NCBI GenBank assembly: GCA_030142905.1
Contig: JASJOG010000046.1
Location: 1,621,001 to 1,685,000, forward strand
Reading direction: 5' to 3'
Source of the DNA: Heliopora coerulea
Taxonomy: Eukaryota; Cnidaria; Anthozoa; Scleralcyonacea; Helioporidae
Length of the DNA: 64,000 bases
Below the pieces are notes generated by a model, which had not been told where the DNA came from, ran no database searches, and saw only the letters and a program-made list of their open reading frames with translations. Position numbers and translations under genes: made by a program. Numbering within the stretch: position 1 is the first letter of the stretch; every line of letters begins with the position of its first letter. Of this stretch, positions 23,009 to 34,125 are shown piece after piece.

Positions 23009-25472
23009 AATATCTTAGCATTTTATGTAGGTATGGGTCACGAGTATTAAGGCCATCAGGTCTTGGTGCGCATTTCAAACCTTTCGATTTCCATTCACGT
23101 AATTTTGCTAAACTAGCATCGTTTTCCTGAGCATCTTTTATGTTAATATCCGGACAAAGCGTGACTGCGGAAATTTCTGCTGACGTATTGTTGTTACCTT
23201 GCTGTTGGCCAGCTAACAGTCGCGACAAAGCGTCTGCATTGTTATGTATACGGCCAGGCCTGTATTTTACAACAAAATCAAATTCCTGTAGGTCCATCAG
23301 CCAGCGAGCTACCCTGCCTTTTGGTTCTATTTGATTGAGCCATTTTAGAGCATGATGGTCACTAATAATTGTAAATTTCCGGCCTACTAAATAAACTCGA
23401 AAATGTTGTGTGCCAAATTGTATTGCAAAAGCTTCTTTTTCCGTCCTTGAGTAATTGCGCTCTCGGGGCGATAGCGCCTTCGATGCATAAGCGATGACAT
23501 GTTCTTTACCTTCCGCATCATATTGTGACAAAACGGCGCCTACGCCTACATCGGAAGCGTCCGTTTGCAAGACAAATTCGCGTTCAAACTTAGGATAGCT
23601 TAATACAGGAGCGCTACAAAGCAGTTCTTTTAAGTTTTTAAATGACTTATCGCATTGCTCCGTCCATTTGAAATTATTTCGGTATTCTTTTGTTGTCAGT
23701 TTAGTTAACGGCGCCGCCACTGTTGCGTATTGAAATACAAACCGGCGATAGTAACTTGTTAGACCGAAGAAGGTGCGCAATTGTTTTAGGTCACACGGTG
23801 GTGGTATATTTTTTACCGCATCAATTTTTGCTGGGTCTGGCGAAATACCGCGTTGTGAAATGACATGTCCTAAGTAACAAACTTGTCTTTCCGCAAATGC
23901 GCATTTGGGCAGCTTTACTTTTAGATTAAATTTTCTAAAACGTTCTAAGACCATTCGAAGTCGGTTATTATGCTCTTCTATGTCTCGACCAAAAATTATC
24001 ACGTCATCCAAATAGCACAAACAGGTTTCAAAAGTCAACCCTGCTAACGCAATCGCCATAGCTCTTTGAAATGTGGCCGGGGCAGTTTTCAAACCGAAAG
24101 GCATTCTGGTGAATTCATACAAGCCACTCTGTGTGGCAAAAGCTGTTTTTTGGCAGTCGTCAGGTTCAACCGCTATTTGCCAATATCCGTTACGCAGATC
24201 CGATGTCGAGAAATATGTGGCGTCTTTAACCGAATCTAAAAGGTCCGAAATTCTTGGCAATGGGTGTGCGTCATTGCGGGTAATTTGGTTTATTTTTCTG
24301 TAGTCGACACAAAATCTAAGTTCCCCGGATTTTTTATAAACCAAAACAATAGGGCTTGACCACGGACTTATGCTAGGCCTAATAACACCTTGCTCTAGCA
24401 TTTTCTTAGTTTGGCGTTCCGCTTCTTCGCGATGCGCATATGGTAACCGGCGTGGGCGTTGCTTAATCGGTATTGCATTCCCCGTGTTGATCTTATGCTT
24501 AGTTATCGTACACTCGGTTATTTCATCGTTAAAGACGTCTGAGAAATCATCTAATAAAGCCGTTAACTTGCGTTTGTCTTTTTCGTTAAGATGTGAACTA
24601 ATAGCCTCTTCGACTTGCGACTTAAATGAGGCTGAAGCAACTGCTCCACATGCGAAGTTGTCGCTGTCGCCCTGAACAGAGTCCGCTTTTTTATACCGTA
24701 TTTCTGTCAACTGTTCAAAACTAGCTATTTTCTTGCCCTCCATTAATTCTATGGGTTCTTCCGAGCTGTTCAATACCCTTACTGGAACTTGTCTACCTTT
24801 AGGACTGACAACGATATTTGCGACATGAATGTGTAACTGATCTAACTCTGGTCTGGACGATATTATACCTGTTTGACATGCAACTTTCTTTTCTAGCCTG
24901 CCTTCTAGCACAACTTCTGTTCTACCTGGAATTATAACATCGTTAGCAAGACTAACAAAAGAGGGCGATTTTATACGTGATTCCAAGAGTAAAGTTGATT
25001 CCCTTTCACTCCCAAACTCGGGGACATCGGGGGCTGCTGTATGCATCTGGTCAACGTCAACAACACCAGTAAATTCAACATCAAGTGACAGTTGTTTGGC
25101 ACAAACGCGAGTTTTCCCATGCGGACCCACTAGGGTGTACAAACTATTCCCGTGCGAGTTTTCCCATCTTAAATCTAACTTATTTGCGACTAAGAAATCC
25201 CATCCCAGAACACAGTCGTATTGGATATTACTACTGATAAGAAAATTAAATTCGTACGTACGTTTAGTAGAGGGGAATTTGACATTTCCTTTGATCCGTC
25301 CTAAAATATCTAATGAGCCCCCCGTGATGGAGCGGCATTTTTCTACATCCGATTTATCAATTCTTACAGAATCAAAGTCCATTATAGTATAAACGTCGTG
25401 GTTAATAAAGGATCGCATAGATTCCGTGTCGACTAGGGCTTGTACTTCTATTCCCTCAATAAGACAGGACAC
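22908..25472 (-). CDS. Gypsy pol: protease, reverse transcriptase, RNase H
   Basis: Open for 854 codons from ATG 25472, and the frame is open upstream to the gag overlap. Protease at the N-terminus has D15-T16-E17 where D-T/S-G is expected, which should harm activity. RT: FCVDYRKIN at 387-395 and catalytic YLDD at 487-490. RNase H starts near QTDASDVGVG (636-645), with DHHALKWL at 705-712. Residues after about 826 are out of frame because of the homopolymer break, so the integrase lies in other frames. It is -1 relative to gag, as expected for frameshift expression. Confidence 0.92.
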   Translation of the reverse strand: MSCLIEGIEVQALVDTESMRSFINHDVYTIMDFDSVRIDKSDVEKCRSITGGSLDILGRIKGNVKFPSTKRTYEFNFLISSNIQYDCVLGWDFLVANKLDLRWENSHGNSLYTLVGPHGKTRVCAKQLSLDVEFTGVVDVDQMHTAAPDVPEFGSERESTLLLESRIKSPSFVSLANDVIIPGRTEVVLEGRLEKKVACQTGIISSRPELDQLHIHVANIVVSPKGRQVPVRVLNSSEEPIELMEGKKIASFEQLTEIRYKKADSVQGDSDNFACGAVASASFKSQVEEAISSHLNEKDKRKLTALLDDFSDVFNDEITECTITKHKINTGNAIPIKQRPRRLPYAHREEAERQTKKMLEQGVIRPSISPWSSPIVLVYKKSGELRFCVDYRKINQITRNDAHPLPRISDLLDSVKDATYFSTSDLRNGYWQIAVEPDDCQKTAFATQSGLYEFTRMPFGLKTAPATFQRAMAIALAGLTFETCLCYLDDVIIFGRDIEEHNNRLRMVLERFRKFNLKVKLPKCAFAERQVCYLGHVISQRGISPDPAKIDAVKNIPPPCDLKQLRTFFGLTSYYRRFVFQYATVAAPLTKLTTKEYRNNFKWTEQCDKSFKNLKELLCSAPVLSYPKFEREFVLQTDASDVGVGAVLSQYDAEGKEHVIAYASKALSPRERNYSRTEKEAFAIQFGTQHFRVYLVGRKFTIISDHHALKWLNQIEPKGRVARWLMDLQEFDFVVKYRPGRIHNNADALSRLLAGQQQGNNNTSAEISAVTLCPDINIKDAQENDASLAKLREWKSKGLKCAPRPDGLNTRDPYLHKMLRYYDRIFFARRYFSSGVRQKTASPSLRCRSAKVSN

Positions 25473-25507
25473 AAATGGATGGGTTGGAATTTGGTTATTT
25501 GAGACAT

Positions 25508-26401
25508 TTAGTGTTTTGGGGCGGTCAATCTTCTCTCTGTCGAGACCGCCCCTTGCCCGTTTAAATTATTCGCACAATCTCGAGATATGTGCCCATATCC
25601 CTCACATAAAAAACATTGAATAGGCTTACTGTTCTCTTGTCCACAGTCTCTAGCAAGATGCCCAGGCTGTCGACAGTTGTAGCATACAATGGGTGGCCTA
25701 TTTCTTCTCCCAGGTATGGCGTGGGGGTTGTTTCTCTTTTGCTGACCTGCGTTCTGATTTACTGCGGCTGTCAAACACTCCTCTAGTTTCTGTTGCTTAC
25801 AGGCGATTACGTTGACCATGGCGACCAGTTCGTCAAATTTCTTATCTTCAGGAGACACGGATGTTTGAGCAACTTCACAATAATCTTTGGACCCAACTTG
25901 TCCTTGAACCGCACGATACCGTTGCACAAAGGCGATCATGTTGGCTAATGTTGGCGTCGGATCACTTTCGAGGAGCTTTATCTTTATGTTTCTCGGAAGA
26001 CCTCTCATAAATTGACGCACAATAAGGGCTTCTTTGGCTTGATCATCGAGAAGTGGGTCAGCTTTGAGCAATATTTGTTCCAAGTCCCACTTATAGACGG
26101 CTGGATCCTCTCCCGGTCGTAGCATTCTTGCTTCAAACTCTGAGTAAAAATTCTCGCGTTGAGCTGTGGGGCACATGGCACTGATGAGCATTTTGGCCGC
26201 GTCTTTATAGGTTTTTCTGTCGTCCGCAGGTATTGCATGAAAATGACTGGCTGCTGGACCACGGAGGAAAGCGGGTAATTTCTTTATCTTGTCCTCTTCT
26301 TTCCAGTCATTTGCCAGCGAGCATGCATCGAATTCACGCAGCCATGTAGCCAAATCTGAGCTGCCATCAAATTTTCCCGGGAAGATGGACGTCATCTTCA
26401 A
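25508..26401 (-). CDS. Gypsy gag with two zinc knuckles
   Basis: 297 aa, intact. Capsid-like region with LPAFLRGPAASHF and a FMRGLPRNI segment, then two CCHC knuckles at C240-C253 (CYNCRQPGHLARDC) and C263-C276 (CFLCEGYGHISRDC). The stop follows a CCCAAAA heptamer by one codon. ATG 26401 is about 35 bp after the primer-binding site. Confidence 0.92.
   Translation of the reverse strand: MKMTSIFPGKFDGSSDLATWLREFDACSLANDWKEEDKIKKLPAFLRGPAASHFHAIPADDRKTYKDAAKMLISAMCPTAQRENFYSEFEARMLRPGEDPAVYKWDLEQILLKADPLLDDQAKEALIVRQFMRGLPRNIKIKLLESDPTPTLANMIAFVQRYRAVQGQVGSKDYCEVAQTSVSPEDKKFDELVAMVNVIACKQQKLEECLTAAVNQNAGQQKRNNPHAIPGRRNRPPIVCYNCRQPGHLARDCGQENSKPIQCFLCEGYGHISRDCANNLNGQGAVSTERRLTAPKH
25514..25520 (-). 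promoter_or_regulatory. Probable -1 ribosomal frameshift heptamer of gag-pol
   Basis: Minus strand C CCA AAA in the gag frame fits X XXY YYZ, one codon (CAC) before the gag TAA. Pol is in the -1 frame and open from this point. Confidence 0.6.
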
Positions 26402-26435
26402 TTCACTTAAATGTCTCAGTATTTTCTATCCCCTT

Positions 26436-26446
26436 GGCTGCCACCA
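26436..26446 (-). promoter_or_regulatory. Primer-binding site of the gypsy element
   Basis: Minus strand tggtggcagcc, 5 nt after the 5' LTR, complementary to a tRNA 3' end ...GGCUGCCACCA. The exact tRNA is not assigned. Confidence 0.7.
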
Positions 26447-26451
26447 AATTA

Positions 26452-26640
26452 TGTAGCGAGCCCGAGCTTTTCACTATAACACTCTGTCTCACGCCCAGAG
26501 TTCAACTGCCTTTTATTTCACATCTGTTATAATATATAGTTACATTTTCAGTAGTGTCAATCATTGTTCCCTAGTGTTCAATTTCCTGTTAATCATTTTT
26601 ATTTATAACTAGCATTACTCTATTTACACGTTTCGTTACA
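26452..26640 (-). repeat. Gypsy 5' LTR (right end on plus strand)
   Basis: 189 bp partner of 21444-21632, followed by target duplication CTGG at 26641-26644. Confidence 0.95.
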
Positions 26641-26818
26641 CTGGAGGAGAAGCTTGTTGAACTGTGGCCGGATTACAGCTGTCTGTTACCACGTGAGATC
26701 GTCGGATTTCAAGAACCTGGGGACAGCCATCGCAAGAATCGTTTGCTCATATGATTTCAAGCATCATTTGATTGCTTGCTCATATGATTTCAAGTATTTT
26801 CAACGTATATAGTACAAG

Positions 26819-27154
26819 ATGGCGAACGTAGAAAGGCATAAAAAAACAGTGGCATTTTTAGTAATTCTTTTACTTCGACGGCTTCGTCGTAGGAGATCTG
26901 TTGGGAGAAACATGTGGGCCAGAGAGTGGATTATGAGAAGTCAGCAACAAGGAGCATACCCTAATCTTTTACTGGAATTAAATGCGGAATACTCTGAAGC
27001 TTTCCGACAATTTTATCGATTGGATAAGGAGTTCTTCGAAACGATTCTTGCGATGGTTGCCCTCTTGATTATAAAACAGGACACAAACATGCGTAAATGT
27101 CTCCTCCAGGTTCTTGAAATCCTGTTCTTGAAATCCGGCGATATCACGCAGTAA
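26819..27154 (+). pseudogene. Harbinger nuclease N-terminal fragment, T2
   Basis: 111 codons. Differs from T1 at few residues (e.g. Thr to Ala near residue 12). Confidence 0.75.
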
Positions 27155-27244
27155 CAGACAGCTGTAATCCGGCCACAGCTCAACAGGCTTCTCCTCAAGC
27201 ATGATTTCGTTGAACAAACTACCGTCCGCCATCTTGAACTCCAT
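26978..27244 (-). pseudogene. Harbinger MADF/Myb-like fragment, T2
   Basis: Same frameshifted arrangement as T1: the start in this frame, the SPDFKNRISR part in the frame of 27013-27198. Confidence 0.55.
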
Positions 27245-27504
27245 AGGTTGAAATCATATGAGCAAGCAATCCAATTTTATTGGTTAATTGATTAATCCGG
27301 CTCAGCCAGATTCATGACACTACCGCACACGGAGACGAATCTCCCTCGCGTAGCTAAAAATATCAAACATGACAGATATTTTCCTCACGGTCCTGAGAGG
27401 TAAAATTCTCACGAAAACTTCGCCGCACACGAGAGGAAACAGTTGAGCAAACTACCATGCAAGGCAATTTGCTCAGCTATTTCCTCTCGTGACCAGCGCC
27501 CTTA

Positions 27505-28430
27505 GTCAAAACGTAATTTGCCAGCCAATCACCTCTCGTTGAATACGTCGGTAGTCCATCGAAACGGTTTTTGACGGATGTTTTCCGATTGGTTTACACT
27601 AAAAATAACGAGCTCTGATTTTCTAAACGAGGAACAATTGTGAATTGACTAACTCTTGCCGCATCTCTTGCCGCACGTACAGTAATAACTGAAGGCTTAA
27701 TAGATCGTAGAGTTTCAATAATTATGATGATTTCATTGCGGGTGAATCACGAGATAAGGTGGTTACGGCTTCGAGTGGCCTTTCAAACTTCACTCGCAAT
27801 GTTAAATCCTTTATCACAAGAGCAAACATTGATTAACGCTTACATGAAGAAAACCTGCATAATGCAGAACAGTTTCACTGAAGACGACGTAGCCTCACTG
27901 GCCCTCACAATGAAGACTAGTTGTACTGTTTAGGTTTACACCTCGCAATGAAGACTAGCCATGCCCGTGCTGTCCTGCAGGCGTTTTGACGTGCCATACA
28001 AGCTGGGTTCAAATAAAACGAGTCAGACGTAATCCCACATCCTCGCTATACAAGCTTGTATAAGAGTTACCTGTTCATCTCGTTGTCCAAAGCATCCTTT
28101 CTGGGGCGAATGCACTTCTGCTCCTGCGCATGCTCTAATGTTCTACGGCAGTCATATTACAAACTCTAGATTGGCGGTCCCACTGTTCTACGTTCCCTTC
28201 TACTTTGGCATTCATGGATACTTTTCTGCCATGGTATAATTTATAACTTTTTCGCAGCATTTTACTTTGGCGACGAAATATTTGCTGCCGACATTTGCTA
28301 CGAATCCAACTGTGTTTCGCTCTGGCTTGACAACCAACCTATCTAGGCACCATCTTTCATTGATATTCATATCTGTTGCGCATCTTTGAACAACTTGTTT
28401 ATTCGGGGCAAATCTTAGTTATAATTAATA
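27505..28430. other. Block U, unit 2, no recognised gene
   Basis: Copy of 8192-9117. The 69-codon ORF at 27724-27933 is kept. Confidence 0.5.
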
Positions 28431-28488
28431 CATACATATATCTATCTATATATACATATATGTATATAGATAGATAGATAGATATACG
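28430..28488. repeat. TATC/GATA palindromic microsatellite, unit 2
   Basis: Same structure as at 9118-9173. Confidence 0.9.
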
Positions 28489-28731
28489 TGTTGATAACAA
28501 GTATCAATAACAAAGACATATGGGTGCAGAATGCTCAATACTGAGGTAGACCGGAATAATCACAACACAAGATTTGGCTACTTCATAAGAACTTTTATTC
28601 ACTACAGAACTGTTTCGTATGACAAGTCCGAAGCTTGCCACACTCGTCAGGTGAATGCTGTGTTTGGCGTGTAAACTTGAGATCTGTGGTTGGTTTGTGA
28701 CGTCAAGATGTTTGTGTGTAGTATTTGGTTC
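28489..28731 (-). mobile_element. Hammerhead-bearing repeat, unit 2
   Basis: Copy of 9174-9418, nearly identical. Confidence 0.45.
28597..28656 (-). ncRNA. Hammerhead ribozyme, unit 2
   Basis: All 60 bases equal those at 9284-9343. Confidence 0.85.
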
Positions 28732-28739
28732 GTATTACA

Positions 28740-29075
28740 CATGCACGTAGCTACGGGGGTGCGCGGGGGTGCAATCGCCCCCCCAAAATTTGTCCTCGCT
28801 CCCCCAAAGAAAATTCTGAAGTGGTTTCAAATATAATTTAAATATGCCAAAATCCGATAGATTTTTAAAATATCTTATGGAAAATATTTTTTTCGCTGAC
28901 CATTCTGACCTACTTTTGTAACGTTATACCAAGTCCACTACATTTGACAACATGAAGTAGTCGCTGAGTAGTCTGGGTTTTCAGCTTACGTCGACAACTG
29001 CCCCCTAAAAAACAGTGCTGCCCCCCCAAAAAATAGTGCTGCCCCCCCAAATTTTACATCCTAGCTACGTGCCTG
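28740..29075. mobile_element. hAT-type MITE, unit 2
   Basis: Flanked by GTATTACA at 28732-28739 and 29076-29083. Same target site as in units 1 and 3, so it inserted before duplication. Homopolymer lengths vary. Confidence 0.85.
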
Positions 29076-29083
29076 GTATTACA

Positions 29084-31737
29084 GGTAGAGACAGTTACAA
29101 TTATCTGTTACAAAGTAAATGTTTGGACCAATTGTTGAAGATAGATATATAATTGTTGAAGTTGAATCAGTATTGGTAAATGTTGAACATTGCAACGTGT
29201 AGCTTGCGTGTACAGTGCGGGACCGTGAAATACGATACCAGTAATATATCTCTGCTGAAACATCAAAGTAAACTATGAACGCGTTAGTGAATTAAAACGT
29301 AGTTTTATGCCGTACGGCTCATGTTGCAGGTTATGGCAGAATACTTTACTTCAGTGTGTCTACTGCCAGTTCATTCAAAGGAACTGTAGTGATTCCTGTA
29401 TAAGGAAATATCTTGAATTCATAAACTGTCTATCTGAAAATCTGATTGTCGCTTGAGCGACAGACTGGACAAGCGCCTGTGTAATCTTACTGATGGTCAA
29501 AACAACAACTGCTGAAACGACTTTTCCAACCTGCACATATATTCAAATGCGTCTTCACGTTTCCGCGTCCCATTCTGGTACCGATAAGCGGTGCTCTTAT
29601 CGACTGCATAACAGATCATATGAACTGTCAGTATATTGAGAAAAAATATGAATAATGCCTTTGAGCTATTTAAGCACAATGTAAGATGAGAGATTTGTGC
29701 GTCTCAAGTGTTGTCAGTCGTACTACGATGCTCGTCTTCAATTCGACCACTATTCGATCGATTAGGTTAAATTGTGAATAGAGCAGAAATTTAGAAAGTT
29801 CAGTAAATATGTCACAAGAGTTACGAAGAGAAAAAGAATAAGACATAAGCCAAAAAACTAATTCAAGTTATTGTTAATACCTTTGTCTACAACTTTGCCA
29901 TTGCCAGTGACTTTGATATACAGTCGAAATATCCCCGCACTTTTGTCTCTGTTTTATCTTGTCCTCACTTGAATACACCAAGCTACAACAGGACGTTTTT
30001 CGATTGATGTTTTATTCTTTACTTTTTACGACTGTTGACTGGTTAAAGTTTAAGAGGACATATTCGTATATTTTTTAAAAAGAATAGTAACTTATAAGAT
30101 TGAATGGACAGTATTTCGGTTGGTAAAAGTGGTGTTATCATACTGAATTCAGAAATTAACATTTACAGTAATGGAATCACGGAGCGGAAGTTTGATAAAG
30201 CACAGTTTGTGCTTTTACGACAAACACAATCCTTCCTCCTCACGTATATACCTTTGGTTAGAGATCAATTAAATTATATTGGCGAAGCTGTTTGCAACCA
30301 TCTCTATACTTCGTTTCGTGTGTTGTTGATCGTTGCATTTTTCCCACACGCTTAAAACCGCCGTATGCACTCGAAAATTCAACTAAACAACGAATAAAAG
30401 GTTAAATGACGTTCAAATCACTTAAACAGTCACAGCTGAAACCATTTTCAAAGCTGTGTCACTACGTTAAAATGAAATTCCCCGTATTTGATAACATACA
30501 TCATAGTTTTTGCTACATTGCTATCACAATTTGAATAACCATGAATATTGTAAGTTAAACTGGATACGAAACCGCAGATCCATCACCATAAAAGAGCTTT
30601 CAACATGTAAAATGGACTCAGCTATAGTATTTAGATAGAAAAAAACAAAGGAGAGGGTAGGTCGATAAACTGGTCGTAAGACGCAACTACCTTTATGCAG
30701 TGTATGATGAGGTAAATAATTACTGTGTTAACTATTATTCACCTGTTACAACTCAATGTACAGAGCACCCCAGAAAGACAACACATCGCTGTAACCTTTG
30801 CTTACTAAATGATTTACTGGCTATGTGTAGTTTCCGGTACGTTTAGCTTCACACCGTCATCGGAATGTAAAACGTGTTTTATGCCTATTGAAGATTTACG
30901 AAAGATTTATGAATTCCTACGAACATCAACTTTAATTTTTCATGCACGAAGTTATTACATTTAGTTGGAAATAGATTATCACTCGCTTTCTGCATCTTAA
31001 AGTGCCTATAGTTGGCGGTTTGACGGTTTTCCAAAAATGGACAGTAGAAGAAAAACTGGTCCCTAATCAGGGGAAGTAAAGTCAACCCTGAAACGGCAAA
31101 AATATTTCTATGTGTTTCAGTTGAGAAGCACAAGAAAGTTTAGGTGTTGTACCCCCCACCCCCCTTAAGTTTTGCCTCCGATTGTCTTCAGTAAAGGTTT
31201 CATCTTCACGGTTTTTTCCGCTGCTAAAGTTGGCGCTTCGATGATTTTCGAAAAATGGACAGAAGAAAAAAAATTGGAAACTAATCCGAGGAAGTAAAGT
31301 CAACTCAGGGACGCCAGAAATATTTCTATTGAATTCAGTTGAGAAGCACGAGAAAGTTTAGTAATTTGAACGAATTTCTGGCATACAGGATCGCCTGGAT
31401 TGACCAAAAGCTGGTGGAATATTATTCAAAACAATCCTTCTCCCCGATATCAGTGGTGGCCGGAAAAAGATGACTTGAATTATTTTTATTCCGGGTTATC
31501 GCCTTCAGCGCTTCAGACTTCTTTGAAAACGGAATAACTGCGGTATATGTGCAACACGTTTTGGAAAAAGAGCTTTGGATAACTGTTTTTACTCTTTCAA
31601 TGGTATTTGAAATTCATCGATTGTCGCAAGACAATTATTCCACGTGTAGAAGTGAATACGAACTATCTTGTTTTGTGGCAGTGATGTGTTCCTGTTTTGA
31701 GTCGTTTGCGTAGCACGATCTTTGTTATTTTACTACA
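29084..31737. other. Block W, unit 2, no recognised gene
   Basis: Carries an 83-codon open frame at 30104-30355 that I cannot identify. Contains the diverged tandem duplication at 31010-31365. Confidence 0.45.
31010..31365 (+). repeat. Two-copy diverged tandem duplication (~210 bp period)
   Basis: A segment with ttttcCaaaaatggacag ... gaagtaaagtcaac ... gttgagaagcac(a/g)agaaagtttag occurs twice, from about 31010 and about 31218. Unit 1 has one copy (11800-11950), unit 3 two (about 49460-49815). Confidence 0.75.
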
Positions 31738-32199
31738 TTAAGGCTACGTTTACATAATACCGGATAGCTTTCCGTAGCCACGTGAAAACGGTAACCATAC
31801 CAGAGAGGCCTTACGTTTACACTTGGAACGCTATTTTCGAAGCGATTTTTGGAACAGAACAACTTTGTTCCGCTCCACTCTTCAAAGTGGTACGTTCCAT
31901 ATCCGAAGGGGTTAACTTTCAGGACGCTTTGAATGGAGTGACTAGAGTGTTTGTGTGTTACATAATAGAATTACAGCAATTGATCGTATTTTTTAACACG
32001 TTGGCAAGCTGGAGAACGAGTGCGCTGTGCCAAGTGCAAATCTCTTCGACGCGGATTATACTCTGCCTTTCCAAGTCAGCTGTTTACATCATACCGAATA
32101 ACTTTTTCCTACAGCACAGAACTGTCCTGTTTACACTATACCGGAGAGCTTTTTGTATCAGCACAAAAACCTTTCCAGTATACTGTAAACGTGGCTTAA
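31738..32199. mobile_element. TTAA-flanked MITE (piggyBac-type target), unit 2
   Basis: TTAA at 31738-31741 and 32196-32199. TIRs ggctacgtttaca and (inverted) gccacgtttacag. TTAA duplication is the hallmark of piggyBac-type insertion, though the TIR does not begin with the usual CCC. A 145-codon ORF across it (31782-32219) looks like chance. Confidence 0.7.
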
Positions 32200-33664
32200 G
32201 ATATGCGTATGAAGCCTAAAAAGAAGTAAATTCGGAAAATTGACTTGATAAATATTGGATTTTTTTCTCAACTAAACTACACAACCTTGGCATAAAATAA
32301 CCCGTCAAACCTTCTTAATTTTGTTTTAGTTTATTTAGTCTAAGTGCTTCTAGTAACATATTTTTAGCCACTGTAATAAGCCACCAATCCGTAGACCAAA
32401 TATGAAAATTTGTCATAACATTGAAGCAATAGAATACGTTAATGCTAAAAATCATAACACAAATATTAACGAAAAACGCTGAACATGACCAAGTGCGCAG
32501 TAGAATTTGGAAGATGTTTTACATTCATCGGTGGTTGTCGTCGACAAGTCACACATATTAGTACTTAGAGGTTAATCTGTTTAGCCGAACAGTTAGTCAT
32601 GCTTAAGCTTTGACAATGGTACAAATTTATCGCTGTAGCAACTGATGTATTCCATGTCGACGAACGTTTCTTCTAGCGATCAAATGCAGATTGCTTATAT
32701 ACCGAAACAAAATAGTAGTGACACAGGCCTTATTCCAAGCTTTTGAGGTACAACTTGAACAACGAAGGAAATATAGGCAGAGTTATTTCATATACGATGG
32801 GTTAAAAGAGATTTGTCGACATTTTTTCAACTGACGTACCAACATTTCAAGCAAAACGCAACGAATACCAATACCAAAGTTATCGTACGCGGACTCAACA
32901 AAAAAGATACAATATTGCTCATCCAACAATTGCGATAATTATGGCTTCACCTGGCAAAGCGAATACGGCGCACACCAAAAACATCCCAAGATATTACACA
33001 TCTAAACAATCATTGCAAAGTTACGAAGCCACTACCTCATAAGAATGGTTCGCATTTCCCACAAGGGAAGAATGAAACATATGCCTTGGTAAATTGTAAA
33101 ACTAGGAGAACCCAAGATATACTTTAATTTAGACATCAAAATCGTCCGCTTTGGAAATTGACACCGAGTTATTGTTTTTATTTGACTGAGAGCGTCGTCA
33201 AGATAAACATAACCGTACTGAATAAAAATTAATTTCTAACGTCTTTGGACGTTGTCGATATTGGAGTATAGATTGAACAATCTAAGTTACTTCCACTTAT
33301 TTTAAAGCGGACCAGACGATTCCCTTGAGCAAAATTCACTCAATTCTCAAACTTTCTCCGTATTTCGCTGTTGATTCACTTTGTGTTGTTTTCGTGTGTC
33401 CATGGGTTGACGTCACTTCCGTTGAGCTGTTACCAGTTTCTTTTTTCCCGGACAAATTTTCAAATCGCGAACTTTAGCAGCGCAAAAACGCATCAAAAAG
33501 TAACTTTAGCTAAAAACAATATTAAGCAATTTTCATAAGAGTATCTTAAATATTCTAAATATACACAAATCCCAATCATGAGATAGACAGGCACTTTAAT
33601 CTGAGTCACAGAAGACAATGCCCTATAGCCTCCCTTTTAGTAGACTACCGTATTTAACTGTTCC
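32200..33664. other. Upstream region of gene X3, no gene recognised
   Basis: Copy of 12706-14082 with small deletions. No coding signal. Confidence 0.5.
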
Positions 33665-34125
33665 ATGAAATGTCATTCAAGATGTAGAAAGTTTTCCAGA
33701 CTTAGAAGCTGTATTTTAAAGTCGCTGTCAGTGGTTTCGTCCAGAACCCCGGCGGCTGTAGTGTGCACCAAACGTAACTCCTCAGAAAGACAATGTCAAG
33801 CTTTATCGTGTACTACAAAGACGTGGTCGACAAACATGAACACACAGGATCCCGTAAAGTAAATATTCATCATTGACTCTTTCACTATGTGTTCCTGGAT
33901 GTTAAAATTATTTTTTTGGTTGTAGCAATAAGCTAATGTTGATAAAAACCGAAAAACAAGCCTATTTCCTTAAGCACATGTTTTTGCAGATGTTTAATGA
34001 TCTCCTTCACTAGTGGAACGCTTAAAAGGCGAGCGATGCGAATATCAACACCACTTCCAATTTCGACAAGTTCAAGAGAGCCGTCAAATCTAAAGAAGAC
34101 ATCCGAAAAAAGTTCAAGTTTGATC

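Larger units (their letters stand above)
21444..26640 (-). mobile_element. Ty3/gypsy LTR retrotransposon, recent insertion
   Basis: LTR - PBS - gag - pol - PPT - LTR on the minus strand. Two 189 bp LTRs differ at one position and a 4 bp duplication CTGG flanks the element (21440-21443, 26641-26644). Pol order is protease, RT, RNase H, zinc-binding, integrase with GPY/F module, as in Ty3/gypsy; no chromodomain is evident. It is absent from the matching site in units 1 and 4 of the Harbinger copies, so it inserted after the units duplicated. Confidence 0.95.
21137..27501. mobile_element. PIF/Harbinger remnant T2, split by a gypsy element
   Basis: TTA duplications at 21134-21136 and 27502-27504. 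The gypsy element entered the left-hand MADF fragment at a CTGG site. Nuclease fragment at 26819-27154 (+) and MADF fragment at 26978-27244 (-), as in T1. Confidence 0.85.
14083..33664. repeat. Segmental-duplication unit 2
   Basis: Same block order as unit 1. Longer because a 5.2 kb gypsy element sits inside its Harbinger copy (21444-26640). Without that insertion the gene X2 to X3 spacing is about 14.4 kb, close to the 14.1 kb between X1 and X2. Confidence 0.9.

Noticed and set aside
30104..30355. 83-codon ORF shared by units 2 and 3
   Set aside because: No domain; unit 1 has stops in the same stretch; shared only because the W blocks are recent copies.
31782..32219. 145-codon ORF in units 2 and 3
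   Set aside because: It runs across the TTAA MITE and both TIRs and is broken in unit 1; similarity between copies is due to recent duplication.
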